Source of the DNA: Saccharopolyspora gloriosae
Lineage (GTDB): Bacteria > Actinomycetota > Actinomycetes > Mycobacteriales > Pseudonocardiaceae
Direction: 5' to 3'
DNA: 64,000 bases
NCBI RefSeq assembly: GCF_022828475.1
Contig: NZ_CP059557.1
Coordinates: forward strand, 2,899,470 to 2,963,469
The position numbers and the translations under genes were made by a program. A model generated the notes under the pieces. It worked only from the letters and a program-made list of their open reading frames with translations. It had not been told where the DNA came from and ran no database searches. Shown one piece after another: positions 9,841 through 18,488 of this stretch (position 1 is the first letter of the stretch; the number at the start of each line of letters is the position of its first letter).

Positions 9841-10614
9841 ATGGGTGCTGATCTGGTTGGAAAGGTCGTGCTGCTCACGGGTGCGACCGGTGATATAGGC
9901 GTTGCCTACACCATGGCGTTGACCGCGCGTGGCGCGAACGTGGTCGCCACCGACCTGGAGGGCTTCTCCGAAGCCGGTCGGGAGATCGCGGAGAAGGTCA
10001 CGGCGCAAGGTGGCGGGCGAGCGGTTTTCGCCGGTTGCGACATCACCTCGAACGAGGACCTGCAGCGCGTCGTGGACTTGGCGAGTGACCGGTTCGGCGG
10101 CCTGGACTGCCTGGTCAACAACGCGGCGATCTACCGAACACTGGGGCCGAAGAGAACGCTCACCGAGCTCACCAACGATGAGTGGGACCTGGTGCTGCGG
10201 GTCAACGTTCGCGGCTGCTGGCAGTCGATCCGTGCCGCTGTCCCCGCCATGCGGGAGCGGGGTGGCGGTCGGATCGTCAACATCGCCTCCGTCGTGTCCC
10301 GGACCGGGGCGGCGGGTTTCGCGCATTATGTGGCGTCCAAGGCGGCGGTCGAGGGTTTGACCAGGGCCGCGGCGCGTGAGCTGGGGCCGGAGGGCATCGC
10401 GGTGAATGCGGTCTCGCCCGGCTTGGTCGACGACGCGGCTTCTCGCGATATCAACGATGCGAACTACTTGGAACGCATGAAGTCCACGCGTTCCGTACCG
10501 CGTTCCATGGAGCCCGAGGATCTGGTCGGTGCGGTGGTGTGGTTGTGCGGAGACGGCAGTGGTTTCGTGACCGGGCAGACGATCGTGGTGGACGGCGGAG
10601 GGGTGTTCGTGTGA
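9841..10614 (+). CDS. Short-chain dehydrogenase/reductase
   Basis: The 257-residue product is a classical SDR: TGATGDIG nucleotide-binding motif at 13-20, NNAA, a serine in IASVVSRTG, and YVASK with the catalytic Tyr/Lys pair. It ends with VTGQTIVVDGGGVFV, usual for the family. ATG 9841 follows GGAGGGAGAGG; an in-frame GTG lies at 9817. It overlaps the UbiX-like gene by one base (TGATG), so the two are translationally coupled. In the putative furan cluster it could oxidise or reduce an alcohol/aldehyde, but the substrate cannot be read from sequence. Confidence 0.8.
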   Translation: MGADLVGKVVLLTGATGDIGVAYTMALTARGANVVATDLEGFSEAGREIAEKVTAQGGGRAVFAGCDITSNEDLQRVVDLASDRFGGLDCLVNNAAIYRTLGPKRTLTELTNDEWDLVLRVNVRGCWQSIRAAVPAMRERGGGRIVNIASVVSRTGAAGFAHYVASKAAVEGLTRAAARELGPEGIAVNAVSPGLVDDAASRDINDANYLERMKSTRSVPRSMEPEDLVGAVVWLCGDGSGFVTGQTIVVDGGGVFV

Positions 10615-11234
10615 TGCGCCCCGACGAGTTCCCGCCTCGAATCATCGTCGGCATCACCGGTGCTTCCGGTGTGATCTACGGAATCCGCGCACTGGAGCTG
10701 CTGGCACAACTGGGCGTCGAAACGCACTTGGTGGTCACTCGCGGCGCACGGGCGACTTTGGCGCAGGAGACATCCTGGACAGTTGCGGACGTGCGGGAGC
10801 GAGCGTCGGTGACGCACTCAGAGCACGACCTGGGCGCGGCGATCGCGAGCGGCTCGTTCCCGGTCGACGGGATGCTCGTTGCGCCGTGCAGCGTGAAGAC
10901 GTTGTCCGCGATCGCCAACAGCTTCGACGACAACCTGCTGGTGCGGGCTGCTGATGTGACGTTGAAGGAGCGCAGGCCGCTCGTGCTGATGTTGCGCGAG
11001 ACACCGCTGCATGCCGGACACATCCGGCTGATGGCGCAGGCCAGCGAGGCGGGTGCGGTGTTGATGCCGCCGGTGCCGGCGTTCTACGCCCAGCCGGCGT
11101 CGATCGAGGAGATGGTCACCCACACCGTCGCTCGCGCCCTGGACGCCCTGGGGTTGGCGCACCCGCACGCGACCCGGTGGTCCGGAGAGCGGAGCGCGCC
11201 GTCGGCTACCGAGCGGCGGTCTGTTAGCGCATGA
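10614..11234 (+). CDS. UbiX-like flavin prenyltransferase (HmfG-like)
   Basis: The 206-residue product starts IIVGITGASGVIYGIRALE, the nucleotide-binding loop of UbiX/Pad1. VAPCSVKTLSAIANSFDDNL and LVLMLRETPLHAGHIRLM match the conserved FMN and dimethylallyl-phosphate sites. UbiX prenylates FMN to make prFMN, the cofactor of UbiD decarboxylases. One UbiD gene lies 11 kb downstream in the same cluster (22601-23986), its likely client. In hmf clusters this role is played by HmfG. The tail after AHPHATRW is poorly conserved. Confidence 0.85.
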   Translation: MRPDEFPPRIIVGITGASGVIYGIRALELLAQLGVETHLVVTRGARATLAQETSWTVADVRERASVTHSEHDLGAAIASGSFPVDGMLVAPCSVKTLSAIANSFDDNLLVRAADVTLKERRPLVLMLRETPLHAGHIRLMAQASEAGAVLMPPVPAFYAQPASIEEMVTHTVARALDALGLAHPHATRWSGERSAPSATERRSVSA

Positions 11235-11241
11235 TGTCGGC

Positions 11242-12132
11242 ATGGAGCTCCACCAACTGCGCTACGTGCTCGCGGTCGCGCGCGCCGGGAGCTTCAGCCG
11301 AGCGGCCGAGGACCTCTTCCTGGCTCAGCCGTCGTTGTCGGTGCAGATCCGCAAGCTCGAGAAGGAGCTCGGCGTCGCCCTCTTCGACCGGCTGGGCCGC
11401 AGGGTGGTGCTCACCGCGGCAGGGGAGGAGTTCGTCGCCCACGTCCAGCAGGCGTTGGCGCACCTCGACCGGGCGCGGGCGGGCGCCGCCGCAGTGCGCA
11501 GCCTGCAAGGCGGTCGGGTGTCGATCGGTGTGTTGCCCAGCGTCGGCGCCGGATTGTTGCCCGGGGTGCTCGCGGATTTCCGCCGCGAGTACCCGGATGT
11601 CGAGATCAGGCTCACCGAGCACAACGTCTCCGCCGAGTTCGAGCGGATGGTGGAGGACGGGCGATTGGACCTCGCGGTGATCAGGGCCCCTTGGGCGCGA
11701 CCCGGACTCGCGGGCCGGTCGATCGTGCGCGAACCGATCGTCGCTCTGCTCCCGCCGGACCATCCGCTGGCCGATCGGAGCGATATAGCGCTGGTCGAGT
11801 TGAAGTCCGAGAAGTTCGTTGCCATGCAACGGGACTACGGACTGCGGGAGCTGCTGGAGCTGGTCTGCAACCGGGCTGGTTTCGAGCCGACGGTGACGGT
11901 GGAGACCACTCAGCTGTCGGTGCTGCAGGGCATGGTGTCCAGCGGTCTGGGTGTTTCGTTGCTGCCGGAACTCGCCGGCGCCGGCTATCCCGTCACGATT
12001 CCGATCGACGACGAGGGCGCGGCCCGGGAACTGGGCATCGTTCACCGCGCCAGGACCCCGCTGTCACCGCCTGCCGCTCTGTTCCTGGAGCTGCTCGCGG
12101 GCGCCGCCGCCGATCGGCCCGCTCGCGGCTAA
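11242..12132 (+). CDS. LysR-family transcriptional regulator
   Basis: The 296-residue protein has an N-terminal winged helix-turn-helix (MELHQLRYVLAVARAGSFS, AQPSLSVQIRKLEKELG) and a periplasmic-binding-like effector domain (about 90-290). The 11242 ATG matches the family's usual first residues. It starts 7 bases after the UbiX-like gene, so it may be expressed with it. LysR proteins commonly control neighbouring aromatic or furan catabolism genes, and hmf clusters carry such a regulator. Its stop overlaps the convergent PadR gene by 4 bases. Confidence 0.85.
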   Translation: MELHQLRYVLAVARAGSFSRAAEDLFLAQPSLSVQIRKLEKELGVALFDRLGRRVVLTAAGEEFVAHVQQALAHLDRARAGAAAVRSLQGGRVSIGVLPSVGAGLLPGVLADFRREYPDVEIRLTEHNVSAEFERMVEDGRLDLAVIRAPWARPGLAGRSIVREPIVALLPPDHPLADRSDIALVELKSEKFVAMQRDYGLRELLELVCNRAGFEPTVTVETTQLSVLQGMVSSGLGVSLLPELAGAGYPVTIPIDDEGAARELGIVHRARTPLSPPAALFLELLAGAAADRPARG

Positions 12133-12680
12133 GCCTCGAACTCGCCTCGCTCGGCGCGTTCTGCGAGCGAGGTCCAGAACCGCAGGGCCGCGTGTTCCAT
12201 CTCCAGGCCGAGGCCGAGCGTGACCATGCGTCGTGAAATGGCTGATTCGTGGCCGAAGCGCTCCTGCATCTGCTCGTACTCGGCGATGCGGTCCTGGTGC
12301 TGCTTGATCTGGTCCTGTGCGAGCCGCTTGATGTCGTCGGGGTCGGCGAGCTCGTTGAAGAAGAGCTTGATCTCGGCGATGTCGCGCAGCTCGTAGTGCT
12401 GGTCGGTGGGCTCGGCCAGCCATGAGCGGAGAGCGGCGAGGCCGGCGTCGGTGATCGTGTAGGTGCGGCGGCGACGGCCGTCGTCCTCCTCCTCGACTTC
12501 GAGCAGTCCCAGCTGTTCGAGCCGCTTCGGCTCGGAGTAGAGCTGGGCGTGCGGGAAGTGCCAGAAGTAGCCCACCGAGTGGCCGATGGCCCGTTTGAGG
12601 TCGTACGAGGTCGAAGACCCGCGCATGGCGATCATCCCCAGCACGACGTACGAGGTCGTGGAAAGCCGAACCGTTGACAC
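12129..12680 (-). CDS. PadR-family transcriptional regulator
   Basis: The 183-residue protein has the PadR N-terminal winged helix (LSTTSYVVLGMIAMRGSS, HAQLYSEPKRLEQLG, RRTYTITDAGLAALRSWL) and a helical C-terminal dimerisation domain (about 95-175). PadR repressors typically respond to small aromatic carboxylates. It is transcribed divergently from the acyl-CoA ligase operon, with about 106 bases between the two starts containing a 19-bp inverted repeat. That arrangement is typical of a repressor controlling the adjacent catabolic operon and itself. Confidence 0.85.
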   Translation of the reverse strand: MSTVRLSTTSYVVLGMIAMRGSSTSYDLKRAIGHSVGYFWHFPHAQLYSEPKRLEQLGLLEVEEEDDGRRRRTYTITDAGLAALRSWLAEPTDQHYELRDIAEIKLFFNELADPDDIKRLAQDQIKQHQDRIAEYEQMQERFGHESAISRRMVTLGLGLEMEHAALRFWTSLAERAERGEFEA

Positions 12681-12706
12681 GCTCCAAACCCTACCGTACG
12701 TTTCCG

Positions 12707-12725
12707 ATCGTCTGTTTCAGACGAT
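12707..12725. promoter_or_regulatory. Candidate PadR operator
   Basis: ATCGTCTG-TTT-CAGACGAT is a perfect inverted repeat in the divergent promoter region between padR and the acyl-CoA ligase. Its position, 27 bases upstream of the padR start and about 60 upstream of the ligase start, fits a repressor site. Binding by the neighbouring PadR is inferred. Confidence 0.55.
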
Positions 12726-12786
12726 GTGAAACGGATGATCCGCTTCTGACTTGTGTCGCACCGCTGACGCTGCGAGAGGACTGGGA

Positions 12787-14355
12787 ATGGATCTCGGGAC
12801 AGTGCTGAGCTGGACCGCCGAGCGGTACCCCGCCAGACGTGCGGTTGGCGGCGAGCTCGCGATGACCTACGCGGAATGGGACGCCCACACCAACCGGCTG
12901 GCGCGGGCCTTGGCCGAGCTCGGTGTCGGGCACGGCGACAGGGTCGTGTTCCTGCTCGCCGGTGGCGAATCGATGGCCTCGCTGCACCTGGCCGCCCAGA
13001 AGCTCGGAGCGGTCTCGGTTCCGCTGTCGTTCCGGTTCGGTGTTGACGAGCTCGCCTACTGCTTGTCCGATGCGGCACCGACGTTGCTGGTCACCGATCA
13101 GTCCACGGTCGAGACGGCGAGCGCGGCACTGCAACACACCGAGCCCGTGCCGCACGCGCACGTCGGTGAAGGCGCTCCGGCGGGTGTCACAGCGCTGCTG
13201 GAACTCGCCGCCGATCAGACCGGGAGCGCGATCGACGTGCAGGTCAGCGATTCCGACACGAGCGTCATGCTCTACACCTCCGGCACCACCGGGAAGCCGA
13301 AGGGCGTTCCGCGCACGCACCGCGCGGAGTTCCACGCCGCCGTCGCGCACCTGCACCAGAGCCGGTCGGCCGCCTTCGAGACGACCCTCGGCGTGATGCC
13401 CATGTTCCACACGATGGGCCTGCGCACCCTGCTGGCCAGCGTGGTCAGCGCCGGGACCTGGGTCCCGCAGGTCCGGTTCGACGCCGAGGAATCGTTGGAG
13501 CTGATCACCCAGGAGCGCGTCTCCGCGCTGTACCTGGTGCCCACGATCTACTGGAGCCTGCTGGGCACGGGACGGCTGGGGGAGACCGGTGTCCGCAAGC
13601 TCGCCTACGCGGGAGCCGCGATGACCCCCGCGCTGGCCGAGGCGCTCGTCGACGCGCTCGAACCCGAGGTGTTCGTCAACCACTTCGGAAGCACCGAGAT
13701 CTACACCTTCACCATCGGGCCGGACGTCGCGGCCAAACCGGGTTGCGCCGGACGCCCCGGCGTTTTCACGCGGGTTCGCCTGGTCGACCCGCACCCGCAG
13801 GCCACACCGGATGCGCTGGTCGGTGCCGGAGAGCAGGGGCAGATCGCGATCTCGATGGAGTCGCCGGAAGCGTTCGCCGGGTACTGGAACAGGCCGGATG
13901 CCGATGCGAAGTCCATCCGTGACGGCTGGTACTTCCCGGGCGATCTCGCCGTCGCGGACCAGGACGGCGACCTGTGGGTGTCCGGACGCGTCGACGACAT
14001 GATCAATTCGGGTGGCGAGAACATCTACCCCGACGAGATCGAGGACGCGCTGATCCGCTGCCCGGAGGTCGCCGACGTCGTGGTCGTCGGGATGCCGGAC
14101 GACCGCTGGGGACAGGCCGTCACCGCCTTCTTCGTGCCCGCAGCGGGGCGCACCCCGGAGGACGCCGCCGCCGCGCTGAGCGCGTACATCCGTTTCGGCT
14201 CCGGGCTGCCGCCGCTCAAGCGGCCCAAGAAGGTGGTCGCGGTCGCCGAGGTCCCCAAGTCGGCGGTGGGCAAGATCCTGCGCCGCGAACTCGCCGGTGG
14301 GCGGTTCAACCCGCTGGCGGAGCTGTCCGCCGCTTCGATCGGATCGCGAAAGTGA
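12787..14355 (+). CDS. Acyl-CoA ligase, likely 2-furoyl-CoA synthetase (HmfD-like)
   Basis: The 522-residue product is an AMP-forming ligase of the ANL superfamily, activating a carboxylate first to an adenylate and then to the CoA thioester. The P-loop is YTSGTTGKPKGVPRTH, the A5 region is NHFGSTEIYTF, the hinge and A8 region are GWYFPGDLAV and SGRVDDMINSGGENIYPDEI, and the A10 lysine is in PKSAVGKILRREL. ATG 12787 follows GAGAGGACTGGGA; an upstream TTG (12751) would add 12 residues. It overlaps the molybdenum hydroxylase gene by GTGA. The gene set around it suggests 2-furoate as substrate; benzoate-type acids are the alternative. Confidence 0.75.
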   Translation: MDLGTVLSWTAERYPARRAVGGELAMTYAEWDAHTNRLARALAELGVGHGDRVVFLLAGGESMASLHLAAQKLGAVSVPLSFRFGVDELAYCLSDAAPTLLVTDQSTVETASAALQHTEPVPHAHVGEGAPAGVTALLELAADQTGSAIDVQVSDSDTSVMLYTSGTTGKPKGVPRTHRAEFHAAVAHLHQSRSAAFETTLGVMPMFHTMGLRTLLASVVSAGTWVPQVRFDAEESLELITQERVSALYLVPTIYWSLLGTGRLGETGVRKLAYAGAAMTPALAEALVDALEPEVFVNHFGSTEIYTFTIGPDVAAKPGCAGRPGVFTRVRLVDPHPQATPDALVGAGEQGQIAISMESPEAFAGYWNRPDADAKSIRDGWYFPGDLAVADQDGDLWVSGRVDDMINSGGENIYPDEIEDALIRCPEVADVVVVGMPDDRWGQAVTAFFVPAAGRTPEDAAAALSAYIRFGSGLPPLKRPKKVVAVAEVPKSAVGKILRRELAGGRFNPLAELSAASIGSRK

Positions 14356-16808
14356 GCACGTCGATGACGCCTGCACGCACCACGGCACGCATCGAGGACC
14401 CGGCCCTGCTGACCGGCCGCGGCCGGTTCCTCGACGACCTCGATCCGCTGCCCGGCACGTTGACCGCGGCGATCGTGCGCAGCCCGCACCCGCACGCCCG
14501 CATCCGCGGCGTCGACCTCACCCGAGCTCGCGCGCACCCCGGGGTGGCGGCGGTGATCGGACCCGACGAGGTCCTGGAAGCCCTGAACCCGTTCCCGCTG
14601 TCGCTGAAGACGCCCATGCCGTACTACCCGACGGCGACCGATCGGGCGCGCTTCGTCGGCGAACCCGTGGCGGTCGTGGTCGCCGCCGACCGCTACGCCG
14701 CCGAGGATGCAGCCGAGCTGGTCGCCGTGGACTACGAGCCGCTGCCGCCGGTCGTGGACGTCGACGTCGCGCTGCGCCCCGAGGCGCCGCGACTGCACGA
14801 CGCGGCCGACAGCAACGTCGCCACCGACCGCACGTTCCACTTCGGACCCGTGGACGAGCTCTTCGCCGCAGCCGATCACGTCGTCAGCGGCGATTACCGG
14901 TTCCCGCGCTACTCGTCGACACCGATGGAGTGCTACTCGGTGATCGCCGAGTGGCAGGACGAAGTGGACGGTCCGGCGATCGCGGCCTGGGCGAACTTCC
15001 ACGGTCCGTTCTCCATGGTCCCGGTGATCGCGGGTTCGCTGGGCGTCCCGACCTCGCGCGTGCGGCTGATGATCCCGGCCGACAACGGCGGCAGCTTCGG
15101 CATCAAGGCCGGGATCTACCCGTACGTGGTGCTCATGGCGCTGGCCAGCAAGCACGCCGGACGTCCGGTGCGCTGGACGGAGGACCGCAGCGAACACCTG
15201 CTGGCCAGCTCAGCGGGTTCGGACCGGTCGATGCGCTTCGAAGCGGCGGTCAGCGCCGAGGGGAAGGTCCAGGCGTTGCGGGCGGATCTCGTCGACAACG
15301 TCGGCGCCTACCTGCGCCCGCCGGAACCGAGCACGCTCTACCGCTGCTTCGGCAACCTCACCGGCGCCTACGACGTCGAAGCCGTGCAGATCCGCTCGCG
15401 CGCGGTGGTGACCAACAAGACGCCGACCGGGCTCAACCGCGGTTTCGGCGGCCAGCAGCTGTACTTCGGGCTGGAGCGGCTGATGGACAAAATCGCCGCG
15501 ACGTGCGGGGTCGACGCCGCCGAGATCCGCCAGCGCAACCTGGTGCGGGCCGACGCGTTCCCGTACCGGACGGCGACCGGCGGCATCTACGACTCGGGTG
15601 ACTACCCGCGGGCCTTGGACATGGCGCTGAAGAACGCCGACTACCCGGCGCTGCTGCAGCGCCAGCGGGAGGCGCGGGAGCGCGGCGAGCACTTCGGCAT
15701 CGGGCTGGCCACCATCGTCGACCCGTCGGCGACCAACATCGGGTACGTGGGACTGGCCACGCCGGCCGACGAACGCCCGCCGGGGCGCGGCAAGTCGGGT
15801 TCCACCGAGCACGTGCGGGTCAGCGTCGACGTCAACGGGGTCGTCTCGGTCCTGCTGGGCACCGTCCCGCAAGGCCAGGGCCACGCCACCGTCGCGCAGC
15901 AGGTCGTGGCCGACAGGCTCGGACTGCCGCTGGAGAAGGTCCGGCCGGTGGTGGAGATGGACACGGCCACGACTCCGTGGACCATCAGCTCCGGCAGCTA
16001 CTCGTCGCGGTTCGCCCCGCTGCTGACCAGCGCGCTGGTCGAGGCGTGCGACCGGCTCGCCCGCACGATGCGGACGGCGGCCGGCTCCATGCTGGGACTG
16101 GACCCCGACGAGCTCGAATTCGCCGAAGGCCGGATCCGGCACCGCGAAGACCACGCGCAGTCGGTGGATTTCCGCCACGCCGCCGGAGTGGTGCACTGGG
16201 ACCCCGGCTCGTTGCCGGACGGGACCTCGGCCCGGCTGTACGAGGAAGCCGCCTTCACACCACCGCAGGCCAAAGCGGCCAGCCGGGACGACCAGATCAA
16301 CTCCAGCCTGTGCTACGGCTTCGTCGCCGAGCTCGTGGTCTGCCGCATCGACCCGCAGACCTACGAGCTCACCCTGGAGCTGGTGTCCACAGTGCACGAC
16401 GCGGGCACGATCCTGAACCCGGTGCTGCTGGAAGGGCAGGTCCACGGTGCGCTGGCGCACGCCATCGGCGGCGCGATGTACGAGGAGATGCGCTACTCCG
16501 ACAACGGCCAGCCCACCTCCGCGACGTTCATGGACTACTTGTGCCCGACCACCGCGGAGGTCGGCTACGAGCTGCGCAGCGACCACCTGGAAACGCCCTC
16601 GCCGCTGACCCGCCTCGGCGCCAAGGGCTGCGGCGAAGGCAGCTGCATGAGCCTTCCGGTGGCCATCGCCAACGCCGTGGCCGACGCGCTCGCGCCGTCC
16701 GGCGCCGACATCACCACGCTGCCGATCCACGGCGACGTGATCCACCGCCTGCTCACCGCGGCGACAACGGACACCGCGGTGCTTGAAGGAACAGAAGGGG
16801 AGAACTGA
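14352..16808 (+). CDS. Molybdenum hydroxylase large subunit, likely 2-furoyl-CoA dehydrogenase
   Basis: The 818-residue product belongs to the xanthine dehydrogenase / CO dehydrogenase large-subunit family that carries the molybdopterin-cytosine cofactor. It begins with an aldehyde-oxidase a/b hammerhead region (EDPALLTGRGRFLDDL, FVGEPVAVVVAADR). Cofactor motifs follow: NGGSFGIK, GLNRGFGGQQ, VPQGQGHATVAQQVVAD and, at the end, GAKGCGEGSCMSLP with the catalytic glutamate. GTG 14352 overlaps the ligase stop by four bases; ATG 14364 is an alternative start. Medium and small subunits lie downstream, separated by the crotonase-family gene. In hmf pathways this complex hydroxylates 2-furoyl-CoA at C5. 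Confidence 0.8.
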   Translation: MSTSMTPARTTARIEDPALLTGRGRFLDDLDPLPGTLTAAIVRSPHPHARIRGVDLTRARAHPGVAAVIGPDEVLEALNPFPLSLKTPMPYYPTATDRARFVGEPVAVVVAADRYAAEDAAELVAVDYEPLPPVVDVDVALRPEAPRLHDAADSNVATDRTFHFGPVDELFAAADHVVSGDYRFPRYSSTPMECYSVIAEWQDEVDGPAIAAWANFHGPFSMVPVIAGSLGVPTSRVRLMIPADNGGSFGIKAGIYPYVVLMALASKHAGRPVRWTEDRSEHLLASSAGSDRSMRFEAAVSAEGKVQALRADLVDNVGAYLRPPEPSTLYRCFGNLTGAYDVEAVQIRSRAVVTNKTPTGLNRGFGGQQLYFGLERLMDKIAATCGVDAAEIRQRNLVRADAFPYRTATGGIYDSGDYPRALDMALKNADYPALLQRQREARERGEHFGIGLATIVDPSATNIGYVGLATPADERPPGRGKSGSTEHVRVSVDVNGVVSVLLGTVPQGQGHATVAQQVVADRLGLPLEKVRPVVEMDTATTPWTISSGSYSSRFAPLLTSALVEACDRLARTMRTAAGSMLGLDPDELEFAEGRIRHREDHAQSVDFRHAAGVVHWDPGSLPDGTSARLYEEAAFTPPQAKAASRDDQINSSLCYGFVAELVVCRIDPQTYELTLELVSTVHDAGTILNPVLLEGQVHGALAHAIGGAMYEEMRYSDNGQPTSATFMDYLCPTTAEVGYELRSDHLETPSPLTRLGAKGCGEGSCMSLPVAIANAVADALAPSGADITTLPIHGDVIHRLLTAATTDTAVLEGTEGEN

Positions 16809-16812
16809 CGAC

Positions 16813-17592
16813 ATGGCCCTCACCGGAGGCGAGATCAAGCTGACCCGCGGCCACGACGGCCGGGTCGCGTACCTGACGCTGGACCACGGCAAGTACAACA
16901 TCATCACCTGGGAGACCCGGCAGGTCATGGCCGACCGGTTCGCCGAGATCGACGACGACGACGCCATCCAGGTCGTGGTCATCCGGGGCGAAGGCGAGCA
17001 CTTCTCCTCGGGCGGCGACATCGCGGGCTTCATGGAGGTCGACCCGGTCGACTTCACCGACCTCGGCCACAACGTGACCGCGCCCTCCCGCAGCTCCAAG
17101 GTCGTCATCACCGCCGTCGACGGCTACTGCTTCGGCGTCGGGTTCGAACTCGCGCTGTCCTCGGACATCCGCGTGGCGACCGAGCGCAGCCAGTTCGCGC
17201 TGCCGGAGATGAACCTCGGCATGATCCCGGGCTCGGGCGGAACGCAGCGCCTCGCCCGGCTGATCGGGCTCTCCCGCGCCAAGTACCACGTGCTGACGGC
17301 GTCGCGGATCAACGCCGACGACGCCAAGGACTGGGGACTTCTCGCCGACCTGGCGGCCGACCGAGCGGAGCTCGACGAGAAGGTCGAGCAGCTGGTGACC
17401 AAGATGATCGGGTTCTCCCCGCTGGCGGCGCGCACCGCCAAGGAGGTTCTCGACCGCGGCGTCGACGCCCCGCTGTACAGCGGGATCGAGCTGGAGCGCA
17501 AGGCCTACGCGATGCTGCGCTCCAGCAAGGACTTCGCCGAAGGCGTGGCCGCGTTCAACGAGAAGCGCGCACCGAAGTTCCAGGGGCGGTGA
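16813..17592 (+). CDS. Enoyl-CoA hydratase/isomerase family, likely 2-oxoglutaroyl-CoA hydrolase (HmfE-like)
   Basis: The 259-residue crotonase-fold protein has the oxyanion-hole segment GGDIAGFME, GFELALSSDI with the first active-site glutamate, and FALPEMNLGMIPGSGGTQR with the second. ATG 16813 follows AGAAGGGGAG with a short gap after the large-subunit gene. Placement within the Mo-hydroxylase operon fits HmfE, the crotonase-family enzyme that ends the furoyl-CoA pathway by releasing 2-oxoglutarate. A generic hydratase remains possible on sequence alone. Confidence 0.7.
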   Translation: MALTGGEIKLTRGHDGRVAYLTLDHGKYNIITWETRQVMADRFAEIDDDDAIQVVVIRGEGEHFSSGGDIAGFMEVDPVDFTDLGHNVTAPSRSSKVVITAVDGYCFGVGFELALSSDIRVATERSQFALPEMNLGMIPGSGGTQRLARLIGLSRAKYHVLTASRINADDAKDWGLLADLAADRAELDEKVEQLVTKMIGFSPLAARTAKEVLDRGVDAPLYSGIELERKAYAMLRSSKDFAEGVAAFNEKRAPKFQGR

Positions 17593-17600
17593 GGATCTAG

Positions 17601-18488
17601 ATGAAGGCCGCACCTTTCGCGTACGCGCGCCCCGCGGCGTTGTCCGACGCCGTTGCCGAACTCGTCGACGCCGACGGAGGCGGCAAGGTCATCGCCGGCG
17701 GGCAATCCCTGGTGCCGGTGCTGGCCATGCGGCTGGCGCGGCCGACCACCCTGGTGGACATCAACGCGGTCACCGGGCTCGACGCGCTGCGGACGGTCGG
17801 CGACCGGCTGGAGGTCGGCGCCACCGTCCGGCAGCGTCGGGTCGAGCACGCGCCCGAGTCCGCTCAGGTGCCGTTGCTGCGGCTCGCGCTGCCCTGGGTC
17901 GGGCACCGCGAACTGCGCAGCCGCGGCACGGTGTGCGGGAGCCTGGCGCACGCCGATCCGGCTGCCGAGCTCCCGGCGGTCGCCTGCTGCCTGGACGCGG
18001 AGCTGACGCTGACGGGTCCTGAAGGCGAACGCCCCGTTCGAGCCCGTGAGTTCTTCGACGGGGCGATGACGACCGCGCTGCGACCGGAGGACGTCCTGTC
18101 GGCGATCTCCTTCCCCGTGGCCGGGGCGCGCGAGGGCTTCGGATTCGCGGAGATCGCGCGCAGGCACGGCGACTTCGCGCTGGCCGGAGCGGCGGCGCAC
18201 GTCCGCGTCGATGACGACGGCGGCGTGTCCGCCGCGACGATGACGGCCTTCGGCGTCTCCGACCGGCCCGTCACCCGCGACCTGACCAGCCTGGTCCGCA
18301 CGACCGGTGGAGACCAAGCCGAACTGGCCGGTGCGCTCGACGAGGTGGTGCGCGAGGTCGTCGACACCGACGGCGACGCGCACGCGTCGAACGGCTACCG
18401 GCGGCGCCTCCTGCGCGCGCTCGCAGCTCGGGAATTGGCCAAGGCGCACCGCCGCGCGGTGCGCGGCACAGCGGAGGTGGAATCATGA
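17601..18488 (+). CDS. Molybdenum hydroxylase FAD-binding (medium) subunit
   Basis: The 295-residue product matches the CoxM / XdhB FAD subunit: FAYARPAALSDAVAEL, the FAD loop VIAGGQSLVPVLAMRLARP, and GTVCGSLAHADPAAELPA. A C-terminal CO-dehydrogenase flavoprotein domain follows (about 175-290). It passes electrons from the iron-sulfur subunit to an unknown acceptor. ATG 17601 is 9 bases after the crotonase gene, and the stop overlaps the next start by ATGA. Confidence 0.85.
   Translation: MKAAPFAYARPAALSDAVAELVDADGGGKVIAGGQSLVPVLAMRLARPTTLVDINAVTGLDALRTVGDRLEVGATVRQRRVEHAPESAQVPLLRLALPWVGHRELRSRGTVCGSLAHADPAAELPAVACCLDAELTLTGPEGERPVRAREFFDGAMTTALRPEDVLSAISFPVAGAREGFGFAEIARRHGDFALAGAAAHVRVDDDGGVSAATMTAFGVSDRPVTRDLTSLVRTTGGDQAELAGALDEVVREVVDTDGDAHASNGYRRRLLRALAARELAKAHRRAVRGTAEVES

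Noticed and set aside
12691-14388. 565-codon minus-strand frame opposite the acyl-CoA ligase
   Set aside because: It is an Arg/Gly-rich shadow of the ligase gene, common in GC-rich DNA.
15210-17111. 633-codon minus-strand frame opposite the Mo-hydroxylase gene
   Set aside because: The opposite strand encodes clear family motifs; the antisense text has none.
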